From positions 4,741,501 to 4,805,500 of the forward strand of contig JAPTOF010000012.1 in NCBI GenBank assembly GCA_028554755.1: 64,000 nt of DNA. The letters run 5' to 3'. The notes below the pieces were generated by a model. It was not told where the DNA came from and did no database searches. It worked only from the letters and a program-made list of their open reading frames with translations. The DNA is from Cordia subcordata (taxonomy: Eukaryota; Streptophyta; Magnoliopsida; Boraginales; Cordiaceae). Made by a program: the position numbers and the translations under genes. Positions 25,301 through 35,877 of the stretch are shown piece after piece. The stretch's first letter is position 1. Each line of letters starts with the position of its first letter.

Positions 25301-25596
25301 AAGATTTATCGTCTTCTAGATTGACCTTAGATTTGAATAATCACAAGTGTGATAATAAAAATTCCTTGTAAAATAGTATAGGTTTTGGGAAAGTGTCTTG
25401 GAGCAGATCTTTGACTGGCCTTATTACGGGGTATAGTCATACAGGTATGCGTATGAATTAAAAAAAGAATAACTTTACTACTCTTAACAAAATATTTTTG
25501 CGGAGTTCTTTTTTTGGTCAACATATTGTTGCGGAGTTCAAAAACTTGCTTTTCACGCATGAGGGATTTCATTAGATCTACTCTACACTCTTATCA

Positions 25597-25803
25597 GGAC
25601 CTATTTGGATATTTTTAATGAAAAAATACATTTTTTAAAAAAAGTTTTTTTTTGTAATAAGTATTTGAATTATATTTTAAAAAATATTGTAGAAATAATC
25701 AATTTCAGCTTTTTTTATAAGTCAAAATTTTTAACTTCTAGAAAAAATCTTTTTTTAAAAAAAATAAAAAATTATTTTTAAAAAAGTTAATCTAAACAAA
25801 CCC
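25597..25803. mobile_element. Tourist-like MITE, 207 bp, TCA target duplication
   Basis: GGACCTATTTGGATATTTTT at the left and TTAATCTAAACAAACCC at the right are the inverted family ends. TCA lies outside both ends (25594-25596 and 25804-25806). Confidence 0.7.
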
Positions 25804-25884
25804 TCAATCTTCGAATGAATTGCCATAATTATTCATATCATGTACTGCAAAAATGAATATTAGTTACGATATGGTAAAATGCAT

Positions 25885-26115
25885 TTTACTTCTTGTATTT
25901 TGCCAAAATTGCATAAAACTTCCTCTACTTTTAAAACTTGCTAATATCCTCCAATATATATTATAAAGAACATTGTACAGTATAATTATCACAAAAATTG
26001 ACAGTTCCATATAATAGTCTTTATAGTATAGTGGGTTATGAGCAAATTTTAAATCACAAAAAAATTTATACAACTTTAACAAAACACAAGAAAATAAAAT
26101 ACAATTTGCTCATTA
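25885..26115. repeat. Repeat block with partner at 28.39-28.66 kb
   Basis: The phrases ATTTTTATAGTATAATGAGTC-like, AACTTTAACAAAAYA and AAAATACAATTTGCTCAT occur in the same order here and at 28390-28655, at roughly three-quarters identity by eye. The second copy lies immediately upstream of polyphenol oxidase 2, so part of that gene's upstream region is repetitive. Confidence 0.6.
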
Positions 26116-26444
26116 CAATACTCAGTTCCTTTATATTGCTTTATCCTGCTCTATAGCACTTTAAATTATACTTGCAACTTACCTAAAGCTGTTGGGGTTG
26201 GGGTGGGGGTGACTGGATGCCATGGGTGTACTGTTGGAACTTTGTTATTAAGTAAAAAAGTTATTTTACTAAGAAGGATTGATATGGAGGTAAATTGATC
26301 ATTTTGATATATAGGATATGGTCGATATTTTGAATGGGTATTAAAAATATTGGTTCTAGTTAAATTAGAAATTCTATTGTTACTAGGTTTAATTTCTTTT
26401 TCTGATCTATAAATAGTGCTTAGTGCAATAAGCTAATGAGTTGG

Positions 26445-27200
26445 ACATATATAAGTGTTGAATTTGTGTTTTCAATTAGCACTGAACAAAGATTATGAAT
26501 AAATCCCTATTTATTTCGGCGGACATATGATATGTATTAACAACTTGCCACCCCTACTTATTGGGTTATTCTTCTATACCATTGATACAAATAATTTAAC
26601 GATAAAAAAATTAATAAGAATAACATGTTATTTAAAACCTAATAGGCTACCTAAAATCTCAAATTTAGTGGAACATCTAATTCATTTTTAATAATTTTCA
26701 ACTACTATCTAATCCCTTATCTGAACTTTATGATTGAAAATCACCGATTCTTTATGCTAAATAGATATTATTTTTTGGGTAAATGAACAAGGCATTACTT
26801 TGTGGATGTACTCAAATACGTTTAAAGAATAAAAACTTTACTTTAATAGGATGTTTTATTTTAATAAATTTCATGAATTTTTTTAAATAAAAATACTTAT
26901 TAGGACGCCACTCCCACCACATTAAATTTTCGGCTCCGCCACTTATTTGTCCATCATGTAGACCTTGAGCCAAATCCAGATGAGCTTTCTACTTTTGGTT
27001 TTCTCAATATTTAATTGAAGTTGAGGAGATTAATTGTTTTTTTCCTTTTTAAATTATAGCCATGATCTTTTAAAAATACTTTGTGTAGTTTGCTGCAATC
27101 ACAATAGATATGGTATAAGATATTTGACGACAGATGGAAAAAACAGAAAAGTAAAAACTAACTTTAGCTTTAGCACGGCATTACTATATTGTAAAAGATT
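26445..27200. repeat. Duplicated block, copy 2, split by a hAT fragment
   Basis: 26445-26540 and 26946-27200 match 24912-25300. Between them, about 26545-26942 is a diverged, left-truncated copy of the hAT-like element at 27670-28283 and ends with the same GGCTCCGCCACT terminus. The duplication therefore predates that insertion. No gene is supported here. Confidence 0.6.
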
Positions 27201-27669
27201 TATAGGCTTCTACATCTACCTTCCTTTGAATTCACCGACACTGGCCTCGGTTTCAAACTGCTGGCAAATGGTAGATCTACGGAACTCCAACAACACGTTC
27301 TTTTTCTATCATTGAAATTCATATGATTTTAAAACTTATCAATACACTTTTATATTATAAATAAAATAAAATGCACGTAAGTCTTTGTGATTTATCTAAC
27401 TAATTAATTATTCTTGTTTTTTGAAACTTATTACATTATCCCTTATGCTTTTTAAAAGATGGCACATTATTTTCTATCTTGAGTTTTTCATTCGAATTAA
27501 CTTATCATGCATCATAAGCCCTTTTTTTTTTTTAACATCTAGAGCATTAAAACTTGCAATACATTATATATTTATACAAAAAATACCTTTTTTTTCAACT
27601 GATGGCAATTAGATAATAACTAAAAATGAGATGATTGCACCAGCTTTTAAAATGTATTAAAGGTAATGT

Positions 27670-28283
27670 CAGTGACGGAATTGGGCTTTGGGTGGTTTTG
27701 GGGGTTTTGGGGGGGGGGGGGGAGCAAGTATGGGCAACGGCCCCCTAGTTCAAAAAACTTTTTTTGGAACTATTTATATATGAATATTTATTTCTTTTTT
27801 TTTTAACAAGTCGCCACCCCTACTTAATGGGTTATTCTTCTAGACATCTCATACAAATATTTATAAAATAAAATTATTAAGAATAACATGTCATTCAGAA
27901 CCTAGTAGGCTATATAAAATCTCAATTTTAATGGAATATCTAATTTATTTTTAATGATTTTCAACTGCTATCTAACTCTTTGTTTGAACTTTATGATTGA
28001 AAATCATTAATTTGTTATGATAAATTGACATAATTTTGGGGTCAATGAATGAGGCATATTTATTTTGAAGATGTACTCAAATATGTTTAGGAAGAAAAAT
28101 ATACTTTTTGGTTTGTTTGATAGGAAGTTTATCAAACCAAAAGGCGGCTTTATTCTCAGTTTTAACTACATTATGCACATATTGTAATTCAATAAATGGT
28201 TTTTTTTTTAAATCATAATTTTTTTTAATAAAAATGCTTATCAAATTTTCCCCCACTACACTAAATTTTTGGCTCCTCCACTA
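27670..28283. mobile_element. hAT-like non-autonomous element, 614 bp
   Basis: The left end CAGTGACGGAATTGGGC pairs with the inverted right end TAGTGGAGGAGCCAAAA. The flanking octamers GGTAATGT (27662-27669) and GATAATGT (28284-28291) match at 7 of 8 positions, as expected for hAT insertion. A G-run at 27711-27722 lies inside. No transposase is present. A truncated relative is at 26545-26942. The element ends about 590 bp before the start codon of polyphenol oxidase 2. Confidence 0.7.
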
Positions 28284-28389
28284 GATAATGTGGCATTTGA
28301 AAACAACAGGAGTGATCAGCTAAGTAAACAAACAACAAAAAGTAATCAGCTGGAGGAGATGTTAATATGTCACCTTTTGAAAAATATAG

Positions 28390-28660
28390 GAAATAATGTA
28401 ATTGATAACTTTTAAAACAGAAAGGATAATAAATTAATTGGACAAACCATAAGAAGTTAACGCACATTTTATCCCAAATATTACTAATACCTTCTATGTT
28501 ATCAAAAATATTCACCACGGAGACTGAGTTTCCTACAAGTACACCATAATTTTTATAGTATAATGAGTCATTAGCAAGTGCGAAAATACAAAAAACTTCA
28601 TATAACTTTAACAAAATATATACAAGAGAAGAAAATACAATTTGCTCATCACAGTATTCA
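28390..28660. repeat. Repeat block, partner of 25.89-26.12 kb
   Basis: Diverged copy of the block at 25885-26115, recognisable from TTTTTATAGTATAATGAGTC, AACTTTAACAAAATA and ATACAATTTGCTCATC. The 210-codon open frame read here on the minus strand has no recognisable domain and overlaps the oxidase promoter, so I treat it as chance. Confidence 0.55.
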
Positions 28661-28819
28661 TTTTCCAGCAACCCCCATTTTACGTTCTTCGAAAACATAA
28701 ATGTATAGATCTGTAAATGCAGTGGAAGAATGGGAGATACATTTTTTAAGCTTATCCTCGTTTTAATTCGGTCCTTAATAATACTGAAGTGGGCATTGAT
28801 GAGGGTTTGCACTTTGCAG

Positions 28820-28827
28820 TATATAAA
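28820..28827 (+). promoter_or_regulatory. TATA box of polyphenol oxidase 2
   Basis: TATATAAA lies 45 bp before the first coding base. This is consistent with transcription starting around 28848-28855 and a very short 5' leader, as in oxidase 1. Confidence 0.75.
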
Positions 28828-28871
28828 CAAGTGCTCACTAGTCAGTCCTCGCAACATCTCCAAAATTAACC

Positions 28872-30635
28872 ATGGCTTCTCTTGCATCCCCAACCATTGC
28901 TACTAAAACACCCTACTCTTCCTCCTCTAACCTATCATCTTCTTCCCCTACTAGGCCTTCACAGATTTCAATCAGTGCAAAGCGTAGCCAACACTTTAAA
29001 GTGTTGTGCAAATCAACAGATGGGGAGAGAACCCATAATGCCGATCAAGAAACTCCCCTAGGGAATAAGCTTGATAGGCGCAATGTGCTACTTGGGTTGG
29101 GAGGCCTGTATGGCGCAGCCAATTTGGTGGCTGCTGAAAAATCAGCCTTCGCCAAACCAATCGAAGCCCCTGATGTTGTCTCGTGTGGCCCTGCTGAGTT
29201 GCCCAACGGCACGATTTTACCTGAAAACTGCTGCCCTCCAATGCCAACCGACATTAAGGACTATGTGCTGCCTGAGCCCACCGTGATGCGTGTTAGACCA
29301 GCAGCGCACACTGTGAGCAGAGAGTACATAGCCAAGTTTGCGAGAGCCATTGATTTAATGAAGAAACTCCCAGCTGATGACCCACGTAACTTCATGCAAC
29401 AAGCGAACATACATTGCGCTTATTGCAATGGTGCTTATGACCAAGTTGGCTTCCCAAATCTTGATATCCAAGTCCATGCTTCATGGCTCTTTTTCCCTTT
29501 CCATAGATGGTACCTCTACTTCTATGAGAGGATCTTGGGGAAATTAATTGATGATCCCACTTTTGCTTTGCCATACTGGAACTGGGATGCTCCTCGTGGC
29601 ATGACAATGCCACCCATGTTTAACGATCCCAATTCGTCATTGTTTAACGATAAACGAAACCAGAATCACTTGCCACCAAACCTTGTCGACTTGGGTTATG
29701 CTGGCCAAGATACAGAAGTCCCTGCTTTCCAGCAAATCAGCAACAATTTGGCGATAATGTATCGTCAAATGGTGACGAACGCCGTTGATGCTGAGAGCTT
29801 CTTTGGGAAGGCTTATCGCGCAGGCGATAAGCCCAACCCAGGGGCTGGCTCGATCGAGGCTAGCCCTCACATTCCAGTGCACAGGTGGGTTGGTGACCCC
29901 AGGCAACCCAACAGCGAGGACTTGGGGAATTTCTATTCTGCTGGTCGTGACACATTGTTCTATTGCCACCACGCCAATGTGGATAGAATGTGGACAATAT
30001 GGAAGACTTTAGGTGGCGAAAAGAGAACAGACATCACAGATCCGGATTATCTGGATGCTACATTCTTGTTCTACGATGAAAACAAGCAGCCTGTTCGCGT
30101 ACGCGTTGGAGATTGTTTGGAGAACGAGAAAATGGGGTACTGTTTCCAGGATGCTCCATTGCTATGGCTGAAGAACAGGCCAGCCCCAAGAAACAAGAAA
30201 TCCCAAGTGGCTAAGACTTCCGGCGCTCCCACAGTGGCCAATGCCTTCCCCGTGACGCTAGACAAGGTCGTGAAGGTGGTTGTCACCAGGCCGAAGAAAT
30301 CGCGATCCAAGAAACAGAAGAAAGAGAAGGAAGAGGTCCTTGTGCTAGAGGGTATCGAATACGAGGTCCAAAACTACGTGAAATTCGATGTGTTTGTCGA
30401 TGATGAAGATGATAATCCGGATGAATTGGACAAGACAGAGTTTGTGGGAACCTTTGCGCACTTGCCTCATAAACACAAGCATGCCAAGAAAGTATCGACC
30501 ACCATGAAGGTGGGGTTAACTGAAGTATTGGAGGATTTGGATGTCGAAGGTGATGAAACCATCTTGGTGACTTTGGTGCCCAGAGCTGGCGGCCCTCAAG
30601 TAACAATTGACAACATCAAGATTGAGTATGCTTGA
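28872..30635 (+). CDS. Polyphenol oxidase 2 (catechol oxidase family), plastid-targeted
   Basis: Intronless gene of 587 codons, paralogue of the gene at 12534 and in the same orientation 14.6 kb downstream. It has a Ser-rich transit peptide, a twin-arginine thylakoid signal (R69-R70) and a predicted A-F-A cleavage after A94, giving a lumenal enzyme of about 493 residues. CuA ligands are H181, H202 and H211, with thioether C185. CuB ligands are H333, H337 and H367. The gate is F354 and the probable water-keeper E329. C105, C120, C121 and C182 fit the conserved disulfides. The CuA loop is the ordinary H202-A-S-W. The DWL region (D392-Y-L) and KFDV region (K504-F-D-V) are intact. R338 follows the second CuB histidine, as in oxidase 1. 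Lys-rich linkers occur near 470-487. No frameshift or stop is seen. The 3' flank has a C-run at about 30685-30706. Substrate specificity cannot be read from the sequence. Confidence 0.97.
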   Translation: MASLASPTIATKTPYSSSSNLSSSSPTRPSQISISAKRSQHFKVLCKSTDGERTHNADQETPLGNKLDRRNVLLGLGGLYGAANLVAAEKSAFAKPIEAPDVVSCGPAELPNGTILPENCCPPMPTDIKDYVLPEPTVMRVRPAAHTVSREYIAKFARAIDLMKKLPADDPRNFMQQANIHCAYCNGAYDQVGFPNLDIQVHASWLFFPFHRWYLYFYERILGKLIDDPTFALPYWNWDAPRGMTMPPMFNDPNSSLFNDKRNQNHLPPNLVDLGYAGQDTEVPAFQQISNNLAIMYRQMVTNAVDAESFFGKAYRAGDKPNPGAGSIEASPHIPVHRWVGDPRQPNSEDLGNFYSAGRDTLFYCHHANVDRMWTIWKTLGGEKRTDITDPDYLDATFLFYDENKQPVRVRVGDCLENEKMGYCFQDAPLLWLKNRPAPRNKKSQVAKTSGAPTVANAFPVTLDKVVKVVVTRPKKSRSKKQKKEKEEVLVLEGIEYEVQNYVKFDVFVDDEDDNPDELDKTEFVGTFAHLPHKHKHAKKVSTTMKVGLTEVLEDLDVEGDETILVTLVPRAGGPQVTIDNIKIEYA

Positions 30636-31450
30636 ATGATTACTCCACAAAGAGGATCAGAACTGCTTCAGATTAGATCACATTGCTCCCCCCACCCCCC
30701 CCCCCTCTTTTTTAAAGCATGCATGCATTAATAAATTAGCCGATGTGCTAATACTGTTGATGTCTCTTTTTCTGCAGCGTCTGATTCAGTGTTGTTTATA
30801 TACAATTCCTAATTATTATCACCAATGGAATGCATATTAAGTGTATTGTGCTTGTTTTCTCCATGTATTTCAGGGATTAATTCTGAAACTTTTACCTATA
30901 TACCTATATATATATATATAAAAGCATAAGATAGTTTCTCAGTCATGCATATTTCCAACTTTTGCACCTCAAGTAATGGTGAACTAAGAGGCAGATGATG
31001 CGAGATTTACAAATGGAACCGCTATCTTTTGAACTCCAAACTATTTTTAATGGTCCAATATGATCAATATTTGAGATATCAAAATAACAACGTATATATT
31101 TGCAACCATTTAAATTTTTAGATCCTACGCTTGTTATCATAGTACTTATCAGCAATGCATGTAAGCTTTTAAATTAAAAGGCAACTTATCACAATGTACT
31201 TTATTAAATACTAAGTTTAGCTTTGTTTTAGCTTTTTAGAAGCTTCATCTTCCCTTTTCTTTAGACAGTCTGTCTTCGCATATTGCGACCTCGTAAATAA
31301 TAAAGCCAAGTAAATTAAGAATATATACTTATTCTATATTGCTGTTATTTTTCTTACGATTGCTTAAAATACTCCATTGGATTCCATTACTTTGCACTGC
31401 TGTTTCCTGTAACTATTTCTACTTATAACTCCATTCGCCAATGGATAATG

Positions 31451-31492
<42 letters not shown>

Positions 31493-32267
31493 GAGTCAGT
31501 CCCCTTTACAAAGGAACTTGAAACCCATTCAAGTATGGAACATATACTTCTTCCTGTTGATGGCAAGGGAATGAAAACAATTAAATAAAATGTGGGGGAA
31601 AAAGAAAACCGGATCGCGTAATCCGTAGCTGTATAAGTTCTCCTTGTTGGTTAAACATCAAAAGCGACACTTTCAAATCGTAATATTTAAGAATGTTTGA
31701 ATCAGGACGACAAAGCTGCAAATCATTCCTTGCTTTCTAGAATAAAGTGTTTAAGGATATAAAACAAATTTGTGCACCACTAATCCGTTTGGATTCTAAT
31801 CTTATAAAACAAATTCAAAGATAATCCATGAAATAACACTTATTGTTGCCTTATCATAATTAAATTATCAATTTATCGCCATTAATTAATTAATTTCTTG
31901 ATGATATAGTATTAACTTCATGAAAATGTAGCGTGCAATAATTATTAATTACATTCTAGAATGGAAGTATAGTATTACAGACAGCAAGTCAATTTTTATT
32001 ACTAATTAAATATATGTAATGTACGATGATAGATATTATTCCTACAATATAATAACAAAATAGAAATATTCAGAATGATTTAAAATTTCAAATCCATGCC
32101 TACGACTTCATTTAATTTGGTACTTGCACCTGGACGTCATATATCTAGTAAATATATATATACTGAAGACCCACCAACTCTAGTCAAGAAATGAATATTA
32201 GAATAACTGAGAAGAATGAAACAAGTGGCCAAGTGGGGTAGTGGCAAGCCTTTTAAAAAAAGAAGAT
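30636..32267. other. 3' flank of polyphenol oxidase 2 and intergenic DNA
   Basis: The first 200 bases probably hold the 3' untranslated region, including a poly(C) tract. A (TA)n microsatellite lies at about 31451-31486, with a shorter one at 30907-30920. No gene or classifiable element is visible in the rest. Confidence 0.5.
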
Positions 32268-32276
32268 AAATTAAAA

Positions 32277-33277
32277 GGTAAATGGCACAACACCCTTTAA
32301 GGTTTGGTTAATGTACACAACACCCTCCTTTAATTAAAAAATTAGTAGATTGTTCCCTCGTATTTTTAAGAACGTACACACGTCTCCCTAAAACTAATGG
32401 CCGTTAGTTTTTTGACGAATTTTTAGAAAAATGTCAATTTTGCTCTTGTTTAATCCAATAAGAAATCTATTTTACTCTTATTTTATTTAAAAAATTAAAA
32501 TTAAACTAAAAAGAAAAAGAAAATTAGTCATTAGCACTAACCCCACCCGCACCCCCATTTCCGCCACCCCTCCACCGCCCAAACTCCATCCCCAGCCACT
32601 CTCACCACCCAAACCCCCATCCCTCGCCACCCCCCATTACCCAAATTCCCATCCCTGCCACCCCCACCCTCATTAATCAACAAACCAACTTCACCATTTT
32701 CATCATCACAAAGAACCTCCACATAACACTTCATCAACATCAACATCACTATTTTGCTAATCATTTCGCTCGTCAACCTCCACTTTAATCCATGGTTTTT
32801 GCGTTAGATCTGGTCAAATCGTGTCAGATCTAATTGTTAATCCATGGGTGCACTATATCTGTGAGAGAGAGTGTGTGTGTGTGTGTGTTTTTGTGGTGTG
32901 TGTTTGTTCGTGCATATAAGGGTGGCGAAGAATGGGGGTTTGGGCGGTGAGGGGAAGGAGATAGGGGTGGGGGTGGGGGTCGTGGTGGCAGGAATGGGGG
33001 TGGGGCTGATTGCTATTTTTCTTTTTCTTTTTTAATTTTTCTTTTTTATTCTTTAAATAAAATAAGGGCAAAAAACCCATTTAATACATTTGAAAAAAAA
33101 AAGGACAACATTTCACGAGCCACGTGTCTCTCAAATCTCGTTATCTTGGACGGAAAAATTAACGAAAGAAATTTATATACACTTTCGTTAAAATCACAAG
33201 GGGTATCTTAGCTGATTTCTTAACTACAAAAATGTTATATACAATAATCAAATCACAGGGGTGCTGTGCTATTAACC
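32277..33277. mobile_element. Mutator-like non-autonomous element with C-rich and G-rich arms
   Basis: The ends are GGTAAATGGCACAACACCC and, inverted, GGTTAATAGCACAGCACCCC. The flanking 9-mers AAATTAAAA and CTATTAAAA match at 7 of 9 positions. The family resembles the 4.2-kb fold-back elements. Inside, a C-rich segment (about 32540-32670) faces a G-rich segment (about 32920-33010) that contains runs such as GGGGTGGGGGTGGGGGT. Open frames in these segments encode low-complexity Gly/Trp or Pro/His runs and are not genes. A GT microsatellite lies at about 32870-32890. Confidence 0.65.
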
Positions 33278-33286
33278 CTATTAAAA

Positions 33287-35640
33287 CCTATGTCTAGTAC
33301 TGGCCTAGAAAAGGTGTAAAGAATTCTCAGCTTTAATTATACATGCTGCTCCATACACATATAAATGAAAAGTACGGAGTAGGTAGAATAATATGCAGAT
33401 CTTGTCTCAGACAGTATTATCTTGACGCCCAAAAGGGCAAAAAGTCTTGGACATTATTATTATTATAAAAACAAGATCTTAGACATAAAAATATTCTCTC
33501 CTCCCTTGAGTAATTATTTAACGATTCACACCTAATTAGTAAATATACCACACATTGGGTTAAATTATTTGATTTAAAATGTTCAAGTCCATACTAACAA
33601 TTGTAGTAGACTCAAATTATTATAAATAGACCATATATTTCACACAAAATCGATGTGGAAAGAGTGTTACAAATTAAATGGTGCATCTAACTCCAAGAAA
33701 CCAAGCCTCTAATAACTTTTTTTTTCCCACCCAAGGAGGCAAAGCTGATTAACTAAATATCCATCTAGGAGCAGTCACTCCTCCTGCATCATTGCCTAGC
33801 AATTCTCTTGATTCTTCGGGAGTATCATGGAGCCAGTGCACGCCCAAAGGGAGAGAGAGTCCATAGTTAACCAACCAGCCTCTAATAACTTTGAAAAGTG
33901 TTGAAAAATAAATCAGAACTACTTTTAGACAAGGTACTGAGTAGCTAGTTTAGGGGTTAGATGAACCATTTTCCGAATCTGATACGCTTATTTGACTTGA
34001 TTTAGAGGGTGTTTGGCTTTGCTTATTTTAGATGTTTATAAACACCTAGAAAAAAGTGTCCTTTCAATATTTTTTCTTATTTAAGTGCTTATAAGCACCA
34101 AAGAAACAAAGCCAAACACCTTAATGGAAAGGTGTTCATCTGCGCACAATGACAACTGAAACCAGGTAATATGATCTTGTCTAAGTTAGTGAAGTTCTAA
34201 CTGTCAGATTAGTAAAGTTTTAACCCGGAACCTTGGATTAAATTAAATTTAATTAGGCCAATGAGTCCTTAGTGTAGGGGGTTAAGCTAACACACTTAAA
34301 GAATGTGAAATCCGGGGTCCAATTTTTCCAGATTAAGATTCTCTCATATTAATACTTCTCTCATATTGATATGAGAGAAATCATAATCATTTATGGATCT
34401 TTCATTTTAAATTTTTTTAAAAAAAATTTCTCCCCCAATTATCCACTTTTTTTTGAGATTTTTCTCAGATAAATGGTTGAAATAATTTTAATCAACACAT
34501 AAATTATTGAGATAATTCTCTCATATTAATATGAGAGAAGTCTTAGATACCAGAAATCCTAATCTCAATTTTTCCTATGGATAATGTAAGTTTTTCATCC
34601 AATCATACGTTACGCACTAATTGCTCGTAAAATATATGGGTTGATTTCTACTATTATATCAATAATTCATCAACATTCCGCAAATGACGTCGTTTGTTCG
34701 AAGACGAAGAGGTGCTGCTTTGCTTCTTTATATATATATAAAATATTTAATGAAAGAGTTGTTCGATATCATTTATTTTCAATTAATTATTTATGATTTT
34801 TTATATGTATATATTTGGTTTACATGCAAAAATTGTTAAACTTAGTATGCCACTCGGGAAAAACATGTAGAAGGCGAATGAATAGTGAAAAGACTTGAAA
34901 GAATAATAGTAGCATTTACCAATCCTTCTTTTTTTTTTTTTTTGTTTATAGTTACATGGTTAATTAACTCTATTGGTGTCAACATTCTGACAGCTCAAAA
35001 ATCGGTTTTCTTTATACTTATTATACGCGTATGCAGTTGTTAAAGATGTTATTAAATCTAGCTGCAATTAGCATTAAAAAAACCCATTAATTATACAATG
35101 ACAGTGAAGAAAAGTTCGGATTAGTTAATTGATAAAGAAAGCAGCATGTATTTATGTCTTTTAAAATCTGCATAGTGTTATTTATTATTTTGTTTGGTAG
35201 TGTTTAATGACAGAGTGCGCAGCTTTATCTTTACAACAATAATACCATAAAGTGCATTATTACTAAGAACTCGTTTGGCTTTACTTTAACGTGCTTATCA
35301 GTCAGTCCATCAAAAAAGGAAGGCAAGAAAGAAAAAACCTGTGCTTATAAATTAATTGCTGCCTACAGATATACAAGCTAAATGACATATTTTCTTTTTA
35401 AGCTTTCAGACGACAGGTCTTGGAAAGAGTTTTTAGTAACCAGTCACTTACCATGGTTTAGTTTCTTTAGAAGCAAAAAAGATGACTTATTAAACTATTT
35501 CCATATCCACACAAATCCAAAAAATAAAACAAACCAACTTATTATTGGATAAAGTCGTACAGCACGTTAATTCTCATATTACACAATTTCCTTTTCAGTA
35601 AAAGCTAATTAACTTCTCGATAGTGAAAACTCCTAAAATT
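33287..35640. other. Intergenic with small MITEs
   Basis: No gene. 34005-34120 is a 116-bp MITE (GGTGTTTGGCTTTG ends, TTA on both sides). About 34333-34546 has inverted ends AAGATTCTCTCATATTAAT and ATTAATATGAGAGAAGTCTT enclosing a smaller palindrome, another probable MITE. T-tracts occur at 34930. The rest is plain AT-rich sequence. The part nearest 35.64 kb may be the distal 3' flank of the minus-strand splicing factor gene. Confidence 0.5.
34005..34120. mobile_element. Short MITE with GGTGTTTGGCTTTG ends
   Basis: The left end GAGGGTGTTTGGCTTTGCTT and the right end AACAAAGCCAAACACC are inverted. TTA flanks both sides (34002-34004 and 34121-34123). The interior has CTTATAAGCACC-type palindromes. 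Related to the larger MITEs at 15399-15808 and about 42183-42570. Confidence 0.65.
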
Positions 35641-35877
35641 TACAATCTATGAGTTCATCATTAACTCTGGGCATATCACCCAGCATATCGGAAACATAAT
35701 TCATAATTTTCTTCGTGATGTTTCCAGTCATACAAGCACAAAAAATCAGCCAAAGTTCATCAGTTAAATATTAGTGCTTCATGTATTCGGCCACAATAAC
35801 AGTTTCAGTCTTCAAAAGGCAATCCATACCGCTGATCAAGCGATTTAAAACAGAGTTCTTAATTAGTAGTGTGGTGG

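Noticed and set aside
28261..28893. A 210-codon open frame on the minus strand reaching into polyphenol oxidase 2
   Set aside because: AT-driven composition and no domain. It covers a repeat block, the TATA box and the oxidase start codon, so it is chance.
32537..33080. Glycine/tryptophan-rich and proline/histidine-rich open frames
   Set aside because: They come from the low-complexity G-rich and C-rich arms of a transposon and have no protein features.
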